A stretch of 64,000 nt of DNA from Peribacillus asahii (GTDB lineage: Bacteria > Bacillota > Bacilli > Bacillales > DSM-1321). The stretch spans positions 2,714,001-2,778,000 of the forward strand of contig NZ_CP026095.1 in the NCBI RefSeq assembly GCF_004006295.1. Reading direction: 5' to 3'. The position numbers were made by a program, and so were the translations under genes. Shown in pieces: positions 1 through 8,584 of this stretch. The notes beneath the pieces are model-generated. The model was not told where the DNA came from, did no database searches, and worked only from the letters and a program-made list of their open reading frames with translations. Positions within the stretch are counted from its first letter, which is position 1; every line of letters begins with the position of its first letter.

Positions 1-727
1 CAGCAAATAAACCCACCTTTGGCATAGCAAAGAAAGGTAAATTAGACAAAAATAAAGAAAGGCAGAACAAGCCACCTTTCTTTACATTACATATTTCCCC
101 ACAAACAACCAGGCAATGAGAACCCACTAGGAAAGTTAGTCAAATGGGCAACAAATCGCTTATATAAGTGAATGATATATGAAATGAAGATTATTAAAAA
201 AGGACAGACTAATCCCGTTTACTCTGCATACATAAACAGAGCCTTTGAACATATTCAATTACTTGTTCAAAGTTGGGAATCGTAGTCTCATAAAATGTGT
301 CATTTTTTAATAATCCTCCTTAATATTTAAAAATACAAGAATGATTATAGGGCCTCTATTAGAAAATATCCACTGAAAAAATGTATACGATACATTACGA
401 GAGAGTATAATTACTTGGTCAAGAACATATTTCAGTTGGGTACACTCATATGATACACGCACAAACCAGTGATTATATTTAATAGAACTATATCGTAGCA
501 ATAGAGATAACAGTTCTAAGGAAAAAATCTTTACTGGAACAAGGCTCTTATTCTTCAACAAAAGGGCGCAATTCTTGGAATGAATTGCGCCTTCTTTAGC
601 TATAGGGACATATTGTTTAACAACACTTAGGTATCTAGGTTAAAGTTTAGAAGAGAATAACACTTACAGGAAAAGGGGCAATGACGCTCTATTTTCTGTA
701 GATGAATGAATAATCTCTTAAGTTACT
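1..727. other. 727-bp stretch with no confident gene
   Basis: I see no well-supported gene here. An open frame on the minus strand at 307-561 has no Shine-Dalgarno site and unconvincing composition. A minus-strand sequence at about 209-312 follows a good AAGGAGG site at 314-320 and reads NDTFYETTIPNF and then EQVIEYVQRLC before a stop at 209, but the frame has no ATG, GTG or TTG start, so at most it is a broken remnant. A weak hairpin lies at 54-83 (AAAGAAAGG paired with CCTTTCTTT) with a T-rich run on its minus-strand side. Confidence 0.5.
565..597. terminator. Rho-independent terminator 3' of the sensor kinase
   Basis: A perfect 10-bp stem (GGCGCAATTC at 565-574 with GAATTGCGCC at 582-591) encloses a 7-nt loop. 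TTCTTT follows on the plus strand and an A-rich run precedes it, so it may work in both directions. It lies 137 bp beyond the 3' end of the minus-strand kinase gene. Confidence 0.7.
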
Positions 728-2452
728 TTATGAATGTTTTTTAAGGTCCGCATGAATTGGCAAACAAATTTCTACCTCTGTTCCCTGACCTAACTGACTG
801 GAATAGCGAATCGTTGCGTGGTGGTCCGCCAAAATTTTATAACTGACCGTTAATCCCAGTCCTGTTCCTTTTTCTTTCATCGAATAAAAAGGTTCTCCAA
901 GATGTTTGATTCTTTCTTCATCGATTCCACATCCGTCATCTTTTATCATAATTTTTACGAAATCATCTTTGGTTTTACTTAGTTTAATTTCGATCTTTTT
1001 AGCTTCAGCTTCAATAGAATTTTTAATCATATTAATGAATACCTGTTTTAAACTGTTGGGCTCACAATCTATTTCTGGAATAGGGTCCAACGCTTTGATG
1101 AACATATCTATACCATTCAGGTTGGATTGAGGTGTTAATAAAGTGATAACGGATTGCATGACTTCTTCAATATTCCCTTTGACTAACTGTGATTTTTTTG
1201 GTTTAGCCAGTACTAGAAGTTCGCCAACAATTTGATTGATTCGATCAATTTCCTCTAACATCACTTGATAATAAGTGGAATGGATCTGGTCGTCGGAATG
1301 TAATAATTGGATAAATCCTCGTATAGACGTTAATGGATTTCGAATTTCATGTGCAATACCAGCGGCCAACTCGCCTATAACCGATAGTTTTTCTGCCTTG
1401 AGTAACATTTTTTCCGTTTCTTTTATTTTAGTAACATCTCGACCATATATAAAAGTGCCCATAACCTTTCCATTGATGTTCATAGGAAATAATGTTGTAT
1501 GAACATCAAGGATGGTTCCATCCTTCTTTTTTATCTGAATATCATTCCTAGTCGTTAAACCTTTACGAGTTTGTTCAATTCCGTTATCAATTATTCTATG
1601 ATATTCCTCTAGTATTAGATTAGAAGGTTCTTTATTGATTAAATCAGATTTACTATACCCAGTAATGGTCTCAAATTGGGGATTTGATTCAATAAAATGA
1701 CCTTTCTCATCTAAAATATATAAATAGTCAGGAGTATTTTCAGCTAGAGATTTGTATTTCTGCTGGCTTTCCACATACTCTCTATCAATTACTCTTTGAA
1801 AAATGATGTAAGCTATGATAGAAGAAAGGAAAATAACTAGTAAGCTGACCAATGTGATCACTTGTTTTACTTTGAAGAGGATATTTTGTATATATTGTAA
1901 GGAAAAATCAACCCCTATAAATCCATAGACTTCACCTGTTTTGTTATCTTTTATTGGGGTGAAACCAGAAATAATGGGACCCCATATTTCATCAGAGATA
2001 ATTTCACTGTACATAGGAGCTTCATTATTGTATGTTTTTATTTTTAACTTGGACATTTTTTCTTTTACACCTAATACCTGACCTTTTCCGTCTAAAATAT
2101 AAACAATTTCATCATCAGATACTCGTTTTTCTGTATAAATATACTTAGCGCCTGTTTGTTTAATTAACTTATTAAAAAGCTTTTGCATTTTATCATAGTA
2201 AACCTTATTATAGGTCCCTTCTTTGTATTCCTTAGTATCATATAATTTTTTGTATGAATCTAAATCCTGTTCAATAAATTCTGCAATCGTCATCGAGGTA
2301 TTAGCCGCATTTTTTCCAATTTCATTGATAACTACATCTTTAATGTAGCCATAAAGTGAGAAAGCTGAGATGGTTACGGCAATGGTTATCACTACAACTA
2401 ATAGTATTATCAAAGTATACTTTTTTTTAACATGTGTGTTCAAACGAATCAC
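728..2452 (-). CDS. PAS-domain sensor histidine kinase, sporulation-kinase-like
   Basis: Membrane-bound histidine kinase of 574 residues. A GTG start at 2452 sits behind AAGAAGGTT. Transmembrane helix 1 spans about residues 12-35, an extracytoplasmic Cache-like sensing region about 36-190, and transmembrane helix 2 about 197-218. A PAS domain follows at about 230-345, then HisKA with the H-box AGIAHEIRNPLTSIRGF (phosphoacceptor His about 368). The ATPase domain has N-box (KNSIEA), G1 (DDGCGID) and G2 (GTGLGL). This H-box is the form typical of the Bacillus phosphorelay kinases (KinA/B/C/E family), so phosphorylation of Spo0F is a reasonable inference. There is no adjacent response regulator, which fits an orphan phosphorelay kinase. 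The signal sensed is unknown. Confidence 0.88.
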   Translation of the reverse strand: MIRLNTHVKKKYTLIILLVVVITIAVTISAFSLYGYIKDVVINEIGKNAANTSMTIAEFIEQDLDSYKKLYDTKEYKEGTYNKVYYDKMQKLFNKLIKQTGAKYIYTEKRVSDDEIVYILDGKGQVLGVKEKMSKLKIKTYNNEAPMYSEIISDEIWGPIISGFTPIKDNKTGEVYGFIGVDFSLQYIQNILFKVKQVITLVSLLVIFLSSIIAYIIFQRVIDREYVESQQKYKSLAENTPDYLYILDEKGHFIESNPQFETITGYSKSDLINKEPSNLILEEYHRIIDNGIEQTRKGLTTRNDIQIKKKDGTILDVHTTLFPMNINGKVMGTFIYGRDVTKIKETEKMLLKAEKLSVIGELAAGIAHEIRNPLTSIRGFIQLLHSDDQIHSTYYQVMLEEIDRINQIVGELLVLAKPKKSQLVKGNIEEVMQSVITLLTPQSNLNGIDMFIKALDPIPEIDCEPNSLKQVFINMIKNSIEAEAKKIEIKLSKTKDDFVKIMIKDDGCGIDEERIKHLGEPFYSMKEKGTGLGLTVSYKILADHHATIRYSSQLGQGTEVEICLPIHADLKKHS

Positions 2453-2777
2453 AACCTTCTTGTGGATATATCATTTTTGTTTAGTGAGAATTTCTAATTT
2501 TTGTCTTATTTTCATTGATTCAAAACCATAATTATTCGCCAATATTTATATAATAGTATAAAAGCACAATCGAACAATAGAGCTTTTATAAAAAAGGCTC
2601 TCAACTGTATAAAAGACGGTCCTTTTTTAGTGAGATTAACAAAAATACAATTTTGTAAAGTACCTTATGTCCATATACAAGTTCGTGAAAGAATGTACTT
2701 AAACTACGGATTTTAGTGGAACAAGAAGTAAGTGATAAAATAACAGAAAAGATACTTTATTAATTGGAAAAGGAATA

Positions 2778-3155
2778 ATGCTAATGAATAAAAAAGAATT
2801 GGAAGCAGTAATGAAACAACCACCAAATATTAGATATGAGTATTTCATAAAAAAGGTTGTAGATTTTGAAGAGGTTTGGAGTTTGTACAATGATGGTTGG
2901 GTGACAGGACAGGATGAGGAAGGTAATACAGTCATTCCGTTTTTCCCGAAAAAGGAGTTTGCAGAAATCTGTGCTAAAAATGAATGGTCAGAATGCGAAG
3001 CTAAACCGATTGACTTGGATGATTTTATTAATAAATGGCTTACTGGAATGAAAAACGATGGCATAAAACCATCTATTTTTCCAACTGATGATACAGCAGT
3101 GGTTAATATAGGTGTTATCCTAAAAGATTTAGAAACTGAACTTGAAAATTATTGA
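2778..3155 (+). CDS. DUF2750 domain protein
   Basis: Cytoplasmic protein of about 125 residues. The central block WSLYNDGWVTGQDEEGN, the following VIPFFPKKEFA and the acidic DLDDFINKWL region match my memory of the DUF2750 family, whose function is unknown. Two starts are possible, ATG 2778 and ATG 2784; the AAAAGGA site at 2766-2773 suits 2784 slightly better. It is a single-gene unit followed at once by a strong terminator. No membrane segment or catalytic motif is visible. Confidence 0.75.
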   Translation: MLMNKKELEAVMKQPPNIRYEYFIKKVVDFEEVWSLYNDGWVTGQDEEGNTVIPFFPKKEFAEICAKNEWSECEAKPIDLDDFINKWLTGMKNDGIKPSIFPTDDTAVVNIGVILKDLETELENY

Positions 3156-3165
3156 ATTAATGGGT

Positions 3166-3197
3166 GCGTTTCTACAATAAGTGGAGACGCTTTTTTT
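3166..3197 (+). terminator. Terminator of the DUF2750 gene
   Basis: A stem of 10 bp (GCGTTTCTAC with GTGGAGACGC, including G-T pairs) around a 5-nt loop is followed by seven T residues, just after the DUF2750 stop codon. Confidence 0.85.
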
Positions 3198-3758
3198 ACG
3201 AACGTGGCAGTCTTGAGGTTCCCTTAAGAAACTATTGCCTACTATGTTAGCTGGTGAACCTAGAAAGTAACTCATTTTTCAAACCGCCTCTCAAGTATAA
3301 TTTACTTCTATTATACTTGAATATTCCCCCATATATTCGACAAAATCAGTCATGATATCCTCTTAGCATATCCAATGACTATTATTACTAAAGTGATAGG
3401 CTTAACGCTATAATTTAACCCACCAAATAGCCATCTCAAATTAGATACTTACTCAATGGGTTACCTGTTTTTCACTATTTTCTTCCTTCACGGTCGTTTT
3501 ACTTTCAATTTATACGATAGTTTGTTTTCAAGATGACACTCACACAATTCTTATGCTATTTTATAGATAACTCGCTTTTACCTAAAGATACCGGTGGTCA
3601 GGATCAAGCCAACCCTAAAAAGAACAAGATTTCAAGCTTAAAACTTGCTAAATTATTCACCCCGTCAGTAACTCCAACTTTATTATTTTCTGGGACAACA
3701 ATCAATGTTTCTAACTGTAGGTAATCATCGTTGCAGGAGCAGAAAACCATCCCCTCAC
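3198..3758. other. 561-bp gap with no confident gene
   Basis: No frame here has a convincing start, ribosome site and protein-like composition. A minus-strand stretch at about 3600-3720 reads LETLIVVPENNKVGVTDG, then NNLASFKLEILFFLGLA before a stop. That looks protein-like and could be the tail of a decayed gene, but I cannot assign it. Confidence 0.4.
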
Positions 3759-4574
3759 TCAAGGAACCTGTATCACAAACGGTACGGTAAACACTTCACC
3801 GTCCTTTTGGAATTGGCCCCATATTTTATAGACTCCGCTTTCTGGAAAGGTAGTTTCGAATACCGCTTCGGGTCCGCTCCCCTGGTCCTCCACTGCGTGA
3901 ACATGTAAGTAGCGCTCTCCGTCTTTAGAAAAAACGACTACATGCCCAATGGAGCCTAAATAAGGTTCTAGGTCGGATATCGGTTGATTTGTGTTTTCAT
4001 CCGTTAAGGTAAACTTTAGAGTCAGTTCTTTTCCCGCTTCCAGTTGAGGATCTACAGATAACACTACCTTTTTACCATCAACGGACTTTTCCAGATGATT
4101 ATCTACAGCAACAGCTGCTGGCTGACTATTCTTCCTTTCCACATGTATCCACTCCATCTTACTCATCGAGCTGCCATCGGACGGTTTAAAGTCGGCCACC
4201 ATTCGATACGCTCCGCCAGCCGGGAATTCATTCTCGATTTCAAATACACCGTTTCCTTTATATTCAGGATGGACATGGTTAAAATAAGACAAGTCTTTGC
4301 TCACAATAATTAAATGAAGTAATTTTTCATGATTCACTTCAAAATCATGAATCGGCTCATCGTTATTTGTTATATGAAGCCGGATTTGCGTTCCCTTTCC
4401 GGAAGCCGGATTATTATCAAGCTCCCATTCTACCTCTACATTCTCCGTTATAATCCTGTCACTCATTTCAATTGTTTTCTCCTCTTTTTCCCACGCATTA
4501 TTCGACCCGCAGGCAATAAGGAACAAAGTCATGATTCCAGTCAATATTCCCGTTAAGATCATTTTCTTATTCAT
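3759..4574 (-). CDS. Secreted lipoprotein with two YtkA-like, His-rich domains
   Basis: 271 residues with a lipoprotein signal peptide; the lipobox ends at LIAC (Cys about 22), so the mature protein should be anchored on the outer face of the membrane. Two related beta-rich domains follow. The first carries LLHLIIVSKDLSYFNHVHPE and the second GHVVVFSKDGERYLHVHA, so each has an H-x(n)-H-V-H pattern, and both end in a GxYrmxxxF-type strand (GGAYRMVADF and SGVYKIWGQF). This duplication and the paired HVH motifs resemble YtkA/FixH-type lipoproteins. Binding of a metal (for example copper) is an inference from the histidines only. The gene stands alone; the start has only a weak ribosome site (GAGGCG). 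Confidence 0.7.
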   Translation of the reverse strand: MNKKMILTGILTGIMTLFLIACGSNNAWEKEEKTIEMSDRIITENVEVEWELDNNPASGKGTQIRLHITNNDEPIHDFEVNHEKLLHLIIVSKDLSYFNHVHPEYKGNGVFEIENEFPAGGAYRMVADFKPSDGSSMSKMEWIHVERKNSQPAAVAVDNHLEKSVDGKKVVLSVDPQLEAGKELTLKFTLTDENTNQPISDLEPYLGSIGHVVVFSKDGERYLHVHAVEDQGSGPEAVFETTFPESGVYKIWGQFQKDGEVFTVPFVIQVP

Positions 4575-4678
4575 ATCGCAACGCCTCGTTTAATGGGGTT
4601 TTGTTTTCAACTTTGGTCTATTCCCTCTGTCTAAAAAAGGTCGCAAAGGGACAGATAGAAGAGAAATTTCCAAAAAAA

Positions 4679-4705
4679 TATCCCGAACCATTATGGATCG
4701 GGATA
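4679..4705 (-). terminator. Terminator downstream of the HprK-like gene
   Basis: Perfect 8-bp stem TATCCCGA/TCGGGATA with an inner CCA/TGG extension. Seven T residues follow on the minus strand. It lies about 195 bp beyond the HprK-like stop codon. Confidence 0.7.
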
Positions 4706-4900
4706 AGTTAGTATCAAATAATCGGTGATTTTTCATCATTTCCATTGACTGCTGATGGCAGCCTTACCAAACCGGCCTGTATCTGTACCAAGTGCACCAA
4801 AGCAGGTACTTGATGGGGGTTATCTAATCTCAAACAGCCCCTCTTCGTCCTTCGTGAATCTTACTTGTACAACAAAAAACAAGATACTACAGTAACTGTT

Positions 4901-5821
4901 CTAAGAAAATTCAGGTGCCAGGCGACTATAAAAGTCCTCGGCGGCACTGTAGCCTTGTTGTCTGAGGTACCAGTTGTTGGCGGCGGCCTCGATTAGGCCG
5001 GCTATATCGCGACCGGGTTGCAGTTGAATTTCCATCGAAGGAATCTTAATATCCATATAATCTGTATAAGCCGGTTCTTGTTCCAAGTCATTGTACAACG
5101 CATCTTTTTCCCATTTCGTTAGGTTGATTTCTAGGGCAATACGGGTTTCATTTTGAAATGCCTTTTGTCCATAAGAGCGAACAACATTTAACAGTCCAAT
5201 GCTGCGCAGAGCCAAGAATTCCTTTGTTTTTTCGTCATGTGTTCCTAAAAGGGTTTGGGCACTAAGCTTTTTTAACACTACAATATCATCTGCGACTAAT
5301 CGATGTCCCCGGCCAATTAACGTGTGAGCTGTTTCACTTTTACCAACTCCTGAATCTCCACGAAGCAAAATGCCTATCCCAAATACATTGACACATACTC
5401 CATGTACGGCTGTTTCAGGTGCTAATTCTTTGACCATATATGCATCGAGTTGCGCTATAAAATCCGTCGTCGCGACAGGTTCTTTCGTCACAAGCAGTGG
5501 TATGTTCTCTTCGATACAATGTTGAGTCAAATAGGTTAGTCCATCCTCACCAGCCGTTACAATAAAACATGGTGGATGATATTGAACAATATTTCTAATC
5601 CGCATTTTTCGTTCTTTATGACTTAGCTTGTGTAAATAAGTAATTTCCTTTTTCCCTAGAACTTGAATTCGCTCGGTAGGGAAGAAGTCGAAATGACCAA
5701 CAAATTCCAAACCTGGTCGATGCGCCCCTGGCTGTTTAATTTCGCTCTGTAAATGATGCTCCCCCACTAATACACTTAAAGAAAATCTACGAACTACCTG
5801 ATCAATAGTTAATCGCTTCAC
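4901..5821 (-). CDS. Divergent HPr kinase/phosphorylase paralog
   Basis: 306 residues, GTG start behind GGGGATAAAAAA. The layout is that of HPr(Ser) kinase/phosphorylase: an N-terminal regulatory domain (1-125) and a C-terminal P-loop kinase domain. Conserved parts are the catalytic His in AVHG, the P-loop GDSGVGKSE, the RGHRLVADD motif and GRDIAGLIE. The HprK signature (usually LEIRGLGIIDV) reads LALRSIGLLNVV here, so the usual Glu and Gly are lost, and the rest of that loop is also unusual. The normal hprK neighbours (lgt, ppaX) are absent, so this is probably a second, specialised copy whose target may not be HPr-Ser46. Membership of the family is clear; activity and substrate are not. Confidence 0.82.
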   Translation of the reverse strand: MKRLTIDQVVRRFSLSVLVGEHHLQSEIKQPGAHRPGLEFVGHFDFFPTERIQVLGKKEITYLHKLSHKERKMRIRNIVQYHPPCFIVTAGEDGLTYLTQHCIEENIPLLVTKEPVATTDFIAQLDAYMVKELAPETAVHGVCVNVFGIGILLRGDSGVGKSETAHTLIGRGHRLVADDIVVLKKLSAQTLLGTHDEKTKEFLALRSIGLLNVVRSYGQKAFQNETRIALEINLTKWEKDALYNDLEQEPAYTDYMDIKIPSMEIQLQPGRDIAGLIEAAANNWYLRQQGYSAAEDFYSRLAPEFS

Positions 5822-6104
5822 TTTTTTATCCCCACATTTTCTCTTAATCTTCTAAATCTAGATTATACTAGAAAAAGTAAAAAATCTCATCTATCATATG
5901 GACTCCCCGAAGAAATTTGTTCCACTTCATACATTTGACTTAAAACTTTACATTATTTAGAGCTGGAATAAGTAAAATAAAAACCCTTTCTCACTATAGA
6001 AAAAGAGCTCAAAAAGAATTTTTATTTCATTACAGCATCGTTGCCTTTCTCTCAAGGAGGTTTCTTAGATGTGGTGTATTTTTTGAGTGAATGTTAAACA
6101 GATT

Positions 6105-6656
6105 CTATCCAGTTGGCAACTTCATTTTATTCATGACTGTTGAAAAGTAATTTCTAACCGTTCCAACTGTGTTACTTCGCTGATTAGAAAGTTCATTGGT
6201 GATTTGACCATCGTCCACCAGTTCTGACACTGGTATTTCCTGTTCGTTATCACTATCACTGGAATTATCATCTATTAATTCAGGAGAATAAATTTGCTTG
6301 CCGTCCATAATACTGCGAATCGAGCAGACTAACTCCTCGCTTGGACTGTCCTTCAATAAATAACCTCTTACACCCGCTTTTAGTACACGTTTAAAATAAC
6401 CAGTCCTTGCGAAGGTTGTAAAAATGATTACCTTGCATTCTGTTGACATTAAAACCTCTGCTGCCTCAAGTCCGCTCATTTCGGGCATCTCTATATCCAT
6501 AATACAAACATCGGGCTGCAATTGGTGCACAAGAGTAAGGGCTTCTTCTCCATTCCTTGCCTGACCAACCACTTCCATATCTTCCTCTAAATCGAGCAGG
6601 GAGCCTATTACCCCCAACAGCATTTCCTGATCCTCAGCAATGACAATTCGAATCAT
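6105..6656 (-). pseudogene. desR: Degenerate DesR-type response regulator
   Basis: NarL-family response regulator, DesR by similarity: the receiver (residues 1-120) is well kept, with phosphoacceptor Asp in CIMDIEMPEMSGLEAAE, Thr in FTTFAR and Lys in YLLKDSPSEEL. The LuxR-type DNA-binding half is eroded: the helix-turn-helix core reads TNELSNQRSNTVGTVRNY, with extra residues and no canonical first helix, and the protein stops at residue 183, about 16 residues short of DesR. Just after the stop the +1 frame reads QLDRI, matching the NRI of DesR, so a frameshift removed the tail. It follows des by 80 bp, where desK would normally lie. It is probably no longer a working regulator; a role as a receiver-only protein cannot be excluded. 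Confidence 0.7.
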
Positions 6657-6736
6657 TTAAGTTCCCTCCTACCTGGAAGCTACTATAAAACAGAGACTCC
6701 CCATAAATAAAGGGGAGTCAACTATAGATGGTGAAG

Positions 6737-7768
6737 TTACAGTTCAGTTTTTACTTGAACGGAAATTTTATTTTTAGCTAAAGCTTTGACGTCCTTAAAA
6801 CTCACGAAATTCTTATTTTCCTCATCCCATAGACGGAAACGGAGCGACTTCAAACTTGTAGCAAGAGAAATCGTCGGTACGTTTTGTAATGGAGGTGTAT
6901 TTTTATGTGCCTCTTCTAGTCTATAGTTAGGAACCCTTGGACTTAAATGATGAACATGGTGAAACCCAATATTTCCGGTTAAGAATTGGATAATTTTCGG
7001 GAGTTTATAGAAAGAACTTCCTTCCACAGCGGCTTTCACATATTCCCAATCTTTATCTTCTTCAAAATAAGAATCTTCAAAAGTATGCTGTACGTAAAAC
7101 AACCAAATACCTATTGAACCTGATAGTAAGAAAATAGAGCCTTGTACTAGAAGAAATGACTGCCATCCAATTGCCATACAGAGCACTCCGATTAAAGCAA
7201 CGATAAGAATATTCGTTAAATACGTGTTCATACGTTCTTTCTTTCTGGCACCTTTACGGTTACATCTATTTTTAAGAGCGAATACATAAATCGGTCCTAA
7301 TCCGAACATAACGAATGGATTGCGATAAAAACGATAGGCCAAACGAAGTTTAAGTGGTGCTGTTAAATATTCCTCTACTGTAAGCGTCCAAATATCTCCT
7401 GTACCTCGTTTATCTAAGTTACCACTTGTCGCGTGATGAACGGAATGCTCGTGTCCCCATTTATCAAAAGGGAATAACGTTAACACACCCATAGCTGTCC
7501 CAACTATTCGATTGGCACGGCGGTCTCTTAAAAAAGAATGATGCGTGCAATCATGAAATATAATAAAAATTCTTGTCAAAAATCCTGCAGCTATCACAAT
7601 AGGAACTAATGCTAACCAATAAGAAACGGACAGACTTATATAAGCAAGATACCATAATGTAATAAATGGCACGACTGTGTTAATAATCTGCCATACACTT
7701 TCTTTTGTCGTTGATTTTTCAAATGGAGCCACTTGTTTTCTCAAAGTTTTCGTATTTTGTAAGGTCAT
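6737..7768 (-). CDS. des: Membrane fatty acid desaturase (Des family)
   Basis: 343 residues. Acyl-lipid desaturase of the Bacillus Des type, which inserts a cis double bond (delta-5 in B. subtilis) into membrane phospholipid chains on cooling. All three iron-binding histidine boxes are present: HDCTHHS, HSVHH and HHVHH, arranged between four or so hydrophobic segments (about 30-75 and 180-225). No signal peptide. In B. subtilis des precedes desK-desR; here the sensor kinase desK is absent and desR is damaged, so the cold-shock circuit must be lost or replaced. Length and boxes suggest an active enzyme. Confidence 0.92.
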   Translation of the reverse strand: MTLQNTKTLRKQVAPFEKSTTKESVWQIINTVVPFITLWYLAYISLSVSYWLALVPIVIAAGFLTRIFIIFHDCTHHSFLRDRRANRIVGTAMGVLTLFPFDKWGHEHSVHHATSGNLDKRGTGDIWTLTVEEYLTAPLKLRLAYRFYRNPFVMFGLGPIYVFALKNRCNRKGARKKERMNTYLTNILIVALIGVLCMAIGWQSFLLVQGSIFLLSGSIGIWLFYVQHTFEDSYFEEDKDWEYVKAAVEGSSFYKLPKIIQFLTGNIGFHHVHHLSPRVPNYRLEEAHKNTPPLQNVPTISLATSLKSLRFRLWDEENKNFVSFKDVKALAKNKISVQVKTEL

Positions 7769-8034
7769 TTTATTTGAGTTTCCTTCCTTGTTTCCATCGT
7801 TATGTCTAATTATAAAGGAAGGGAATTGAAGTTATTAGTAGTAGGTGTCATGTACAGAGTATGATAAATGTCATATACGGGCTGATAATATGGAAAAACC
7901 TCTCCCAAATGGAAAGGCCTTGTTCTTACGGTTACATCTTTTTTAATAGTCCTAAAAATTTCTTCATTAAAAGGAGAAATTACCTGGCATTTGAACTTAT
8001 TTTTCAACCATCCTATTAAATGGAGGTGAAAACA

Positions 8035-8169
8035 ATGACAGATATAAACCCAATTAAGTATACAGGAAAAGTCCTGGATAAAAGAAATACCCTTACTGGT
8101 CCTGACGATGAAGGTAAGAGAACATATCCCGCTCCCCCAAAACATGTATCTATTCAACAGCCAAAATGA
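8035..8169 (+). CDS. Small hypothetical protein, 44 residues
   Basis: ATG at 8035 is preceded at ideal distance by a strong GGAGGTG site (8022-8028), which is the main reason to call it. The product begins MTDINPIKYTGKVLDKRN, is hydrophilic, rich in Lys and Pro, and ends in a PAPPKH-type tail. I do not recognise it. It diverges from des and converges on another small gene; a 9-bp stem-loop follows 7 nt after its stop codon. The opposite strand holds a longer open frame across it that lacks a ribosome site. Confidence 0.6.
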   Translation: MTDINPIKYTGKVLDKRNTLTGPDDEGKRTYPAPPKHVSIQQPK

Positions 8170-8176
8170 GAACAGT

Positions 8177-8205
8177 CTGTCGCCACCTTTATAAGCTGGC
8201 GACAG
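8177..8205. terminator. Hairpin between two convergent small genes
   Basis: Perfect 9-bp stem CTGTCGCCA/TGGCGACAG with an 11-nt loop. It sits just after the 44-residue gene (plus) and just beyond the convergent 52-residue gene (minus). The T-run is weak (GAATTTCCTC). Confidence 0.6.
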
Positions 8206-8233
8206 GAATTTCCTCTTCATATTTTAGCTTGCT

Positions 8234-8392
8234 TTATATCTTCCTTCCTGTAGTCCCCACCGACTTGTCTGAATTTCCTCGATTGTTATATTCTTCGTCA
8301 TTTATTCCTTGGGGCTGATTTCCTCCGCCCAAATATTGTCCTTCGTGTTTTTTCTGGGTTTTAATAAATTTATCAAAATCAAGGTTCACCAT
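8234..8392 (-). CDS. Small hypothetical protein, 52 residues
   Basis: The start at ATG 8392 is chosen because GTGGAGGG lies 8 nt upstream; a longer frame to 8443 has no ribosome site. The product begins MVNLDFDKFIKTQKKHEG and continues with a Gly/Asn-rich hydrophilic stretch. It contains no cysteine or membrane segment. I do not recognise the family; the composition recalls small spore or stress proteins, but that is only an impression. Confidence 0.55.
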   Translation of the reverse strand: MVNLDFDKFIKTQKKHEGQYLGGGNQPQGINDEEYNNRGNSDKSVGTTGRKI

Positions 8393-8515
8393 TGTAAGCC
8401 CTCCACTTAAGTTTTTATTCGCTTTCGTAATCTTAAGATACACCTTAGGAATTTTTTTATTCGATAAGGAAATATAAGTACATTAACTTCCTTCGTTAAA
8501 CACAAGTGCATAAAT

Positions 8516-8550
8516 AAAACCAGCTTCGCCAAGGAAGCTGGTTTTGTTTT
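8516..8550. terminator. Bidirectional terminator
   Basis: Perfect 12-bp stem AAAACCAGCTTC/GAAGCTGGTTTT around a 6-nt loop, with T-rich tails on both strands. It closes the aldolase-family gene on the minus strand. Confidence 0.85.
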
Positions 8551-8584
8551 CTTTCTAATATCAGTAGAGGTACCTTTAAATAAC

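Noticed and set aside
307..561. 84-codon minus-strand ORF near the left edge
   Set aside because: No ribosome site and no family-like sequence.
2699..3064. Minus-strand ORF opposite the DUF2750 gene
   Set aside because: Shadow frame of a gene with clear family motifs and a ribosome site; its own start has none.
7810..8220. Minus-strand open frame of 136 codons across the small 44-residue gene
   Set aside because: No ribosome site, unlikely aromatic-rich composition, and it overlaps on the opposite strand a frame that has an excellent ribosome site.
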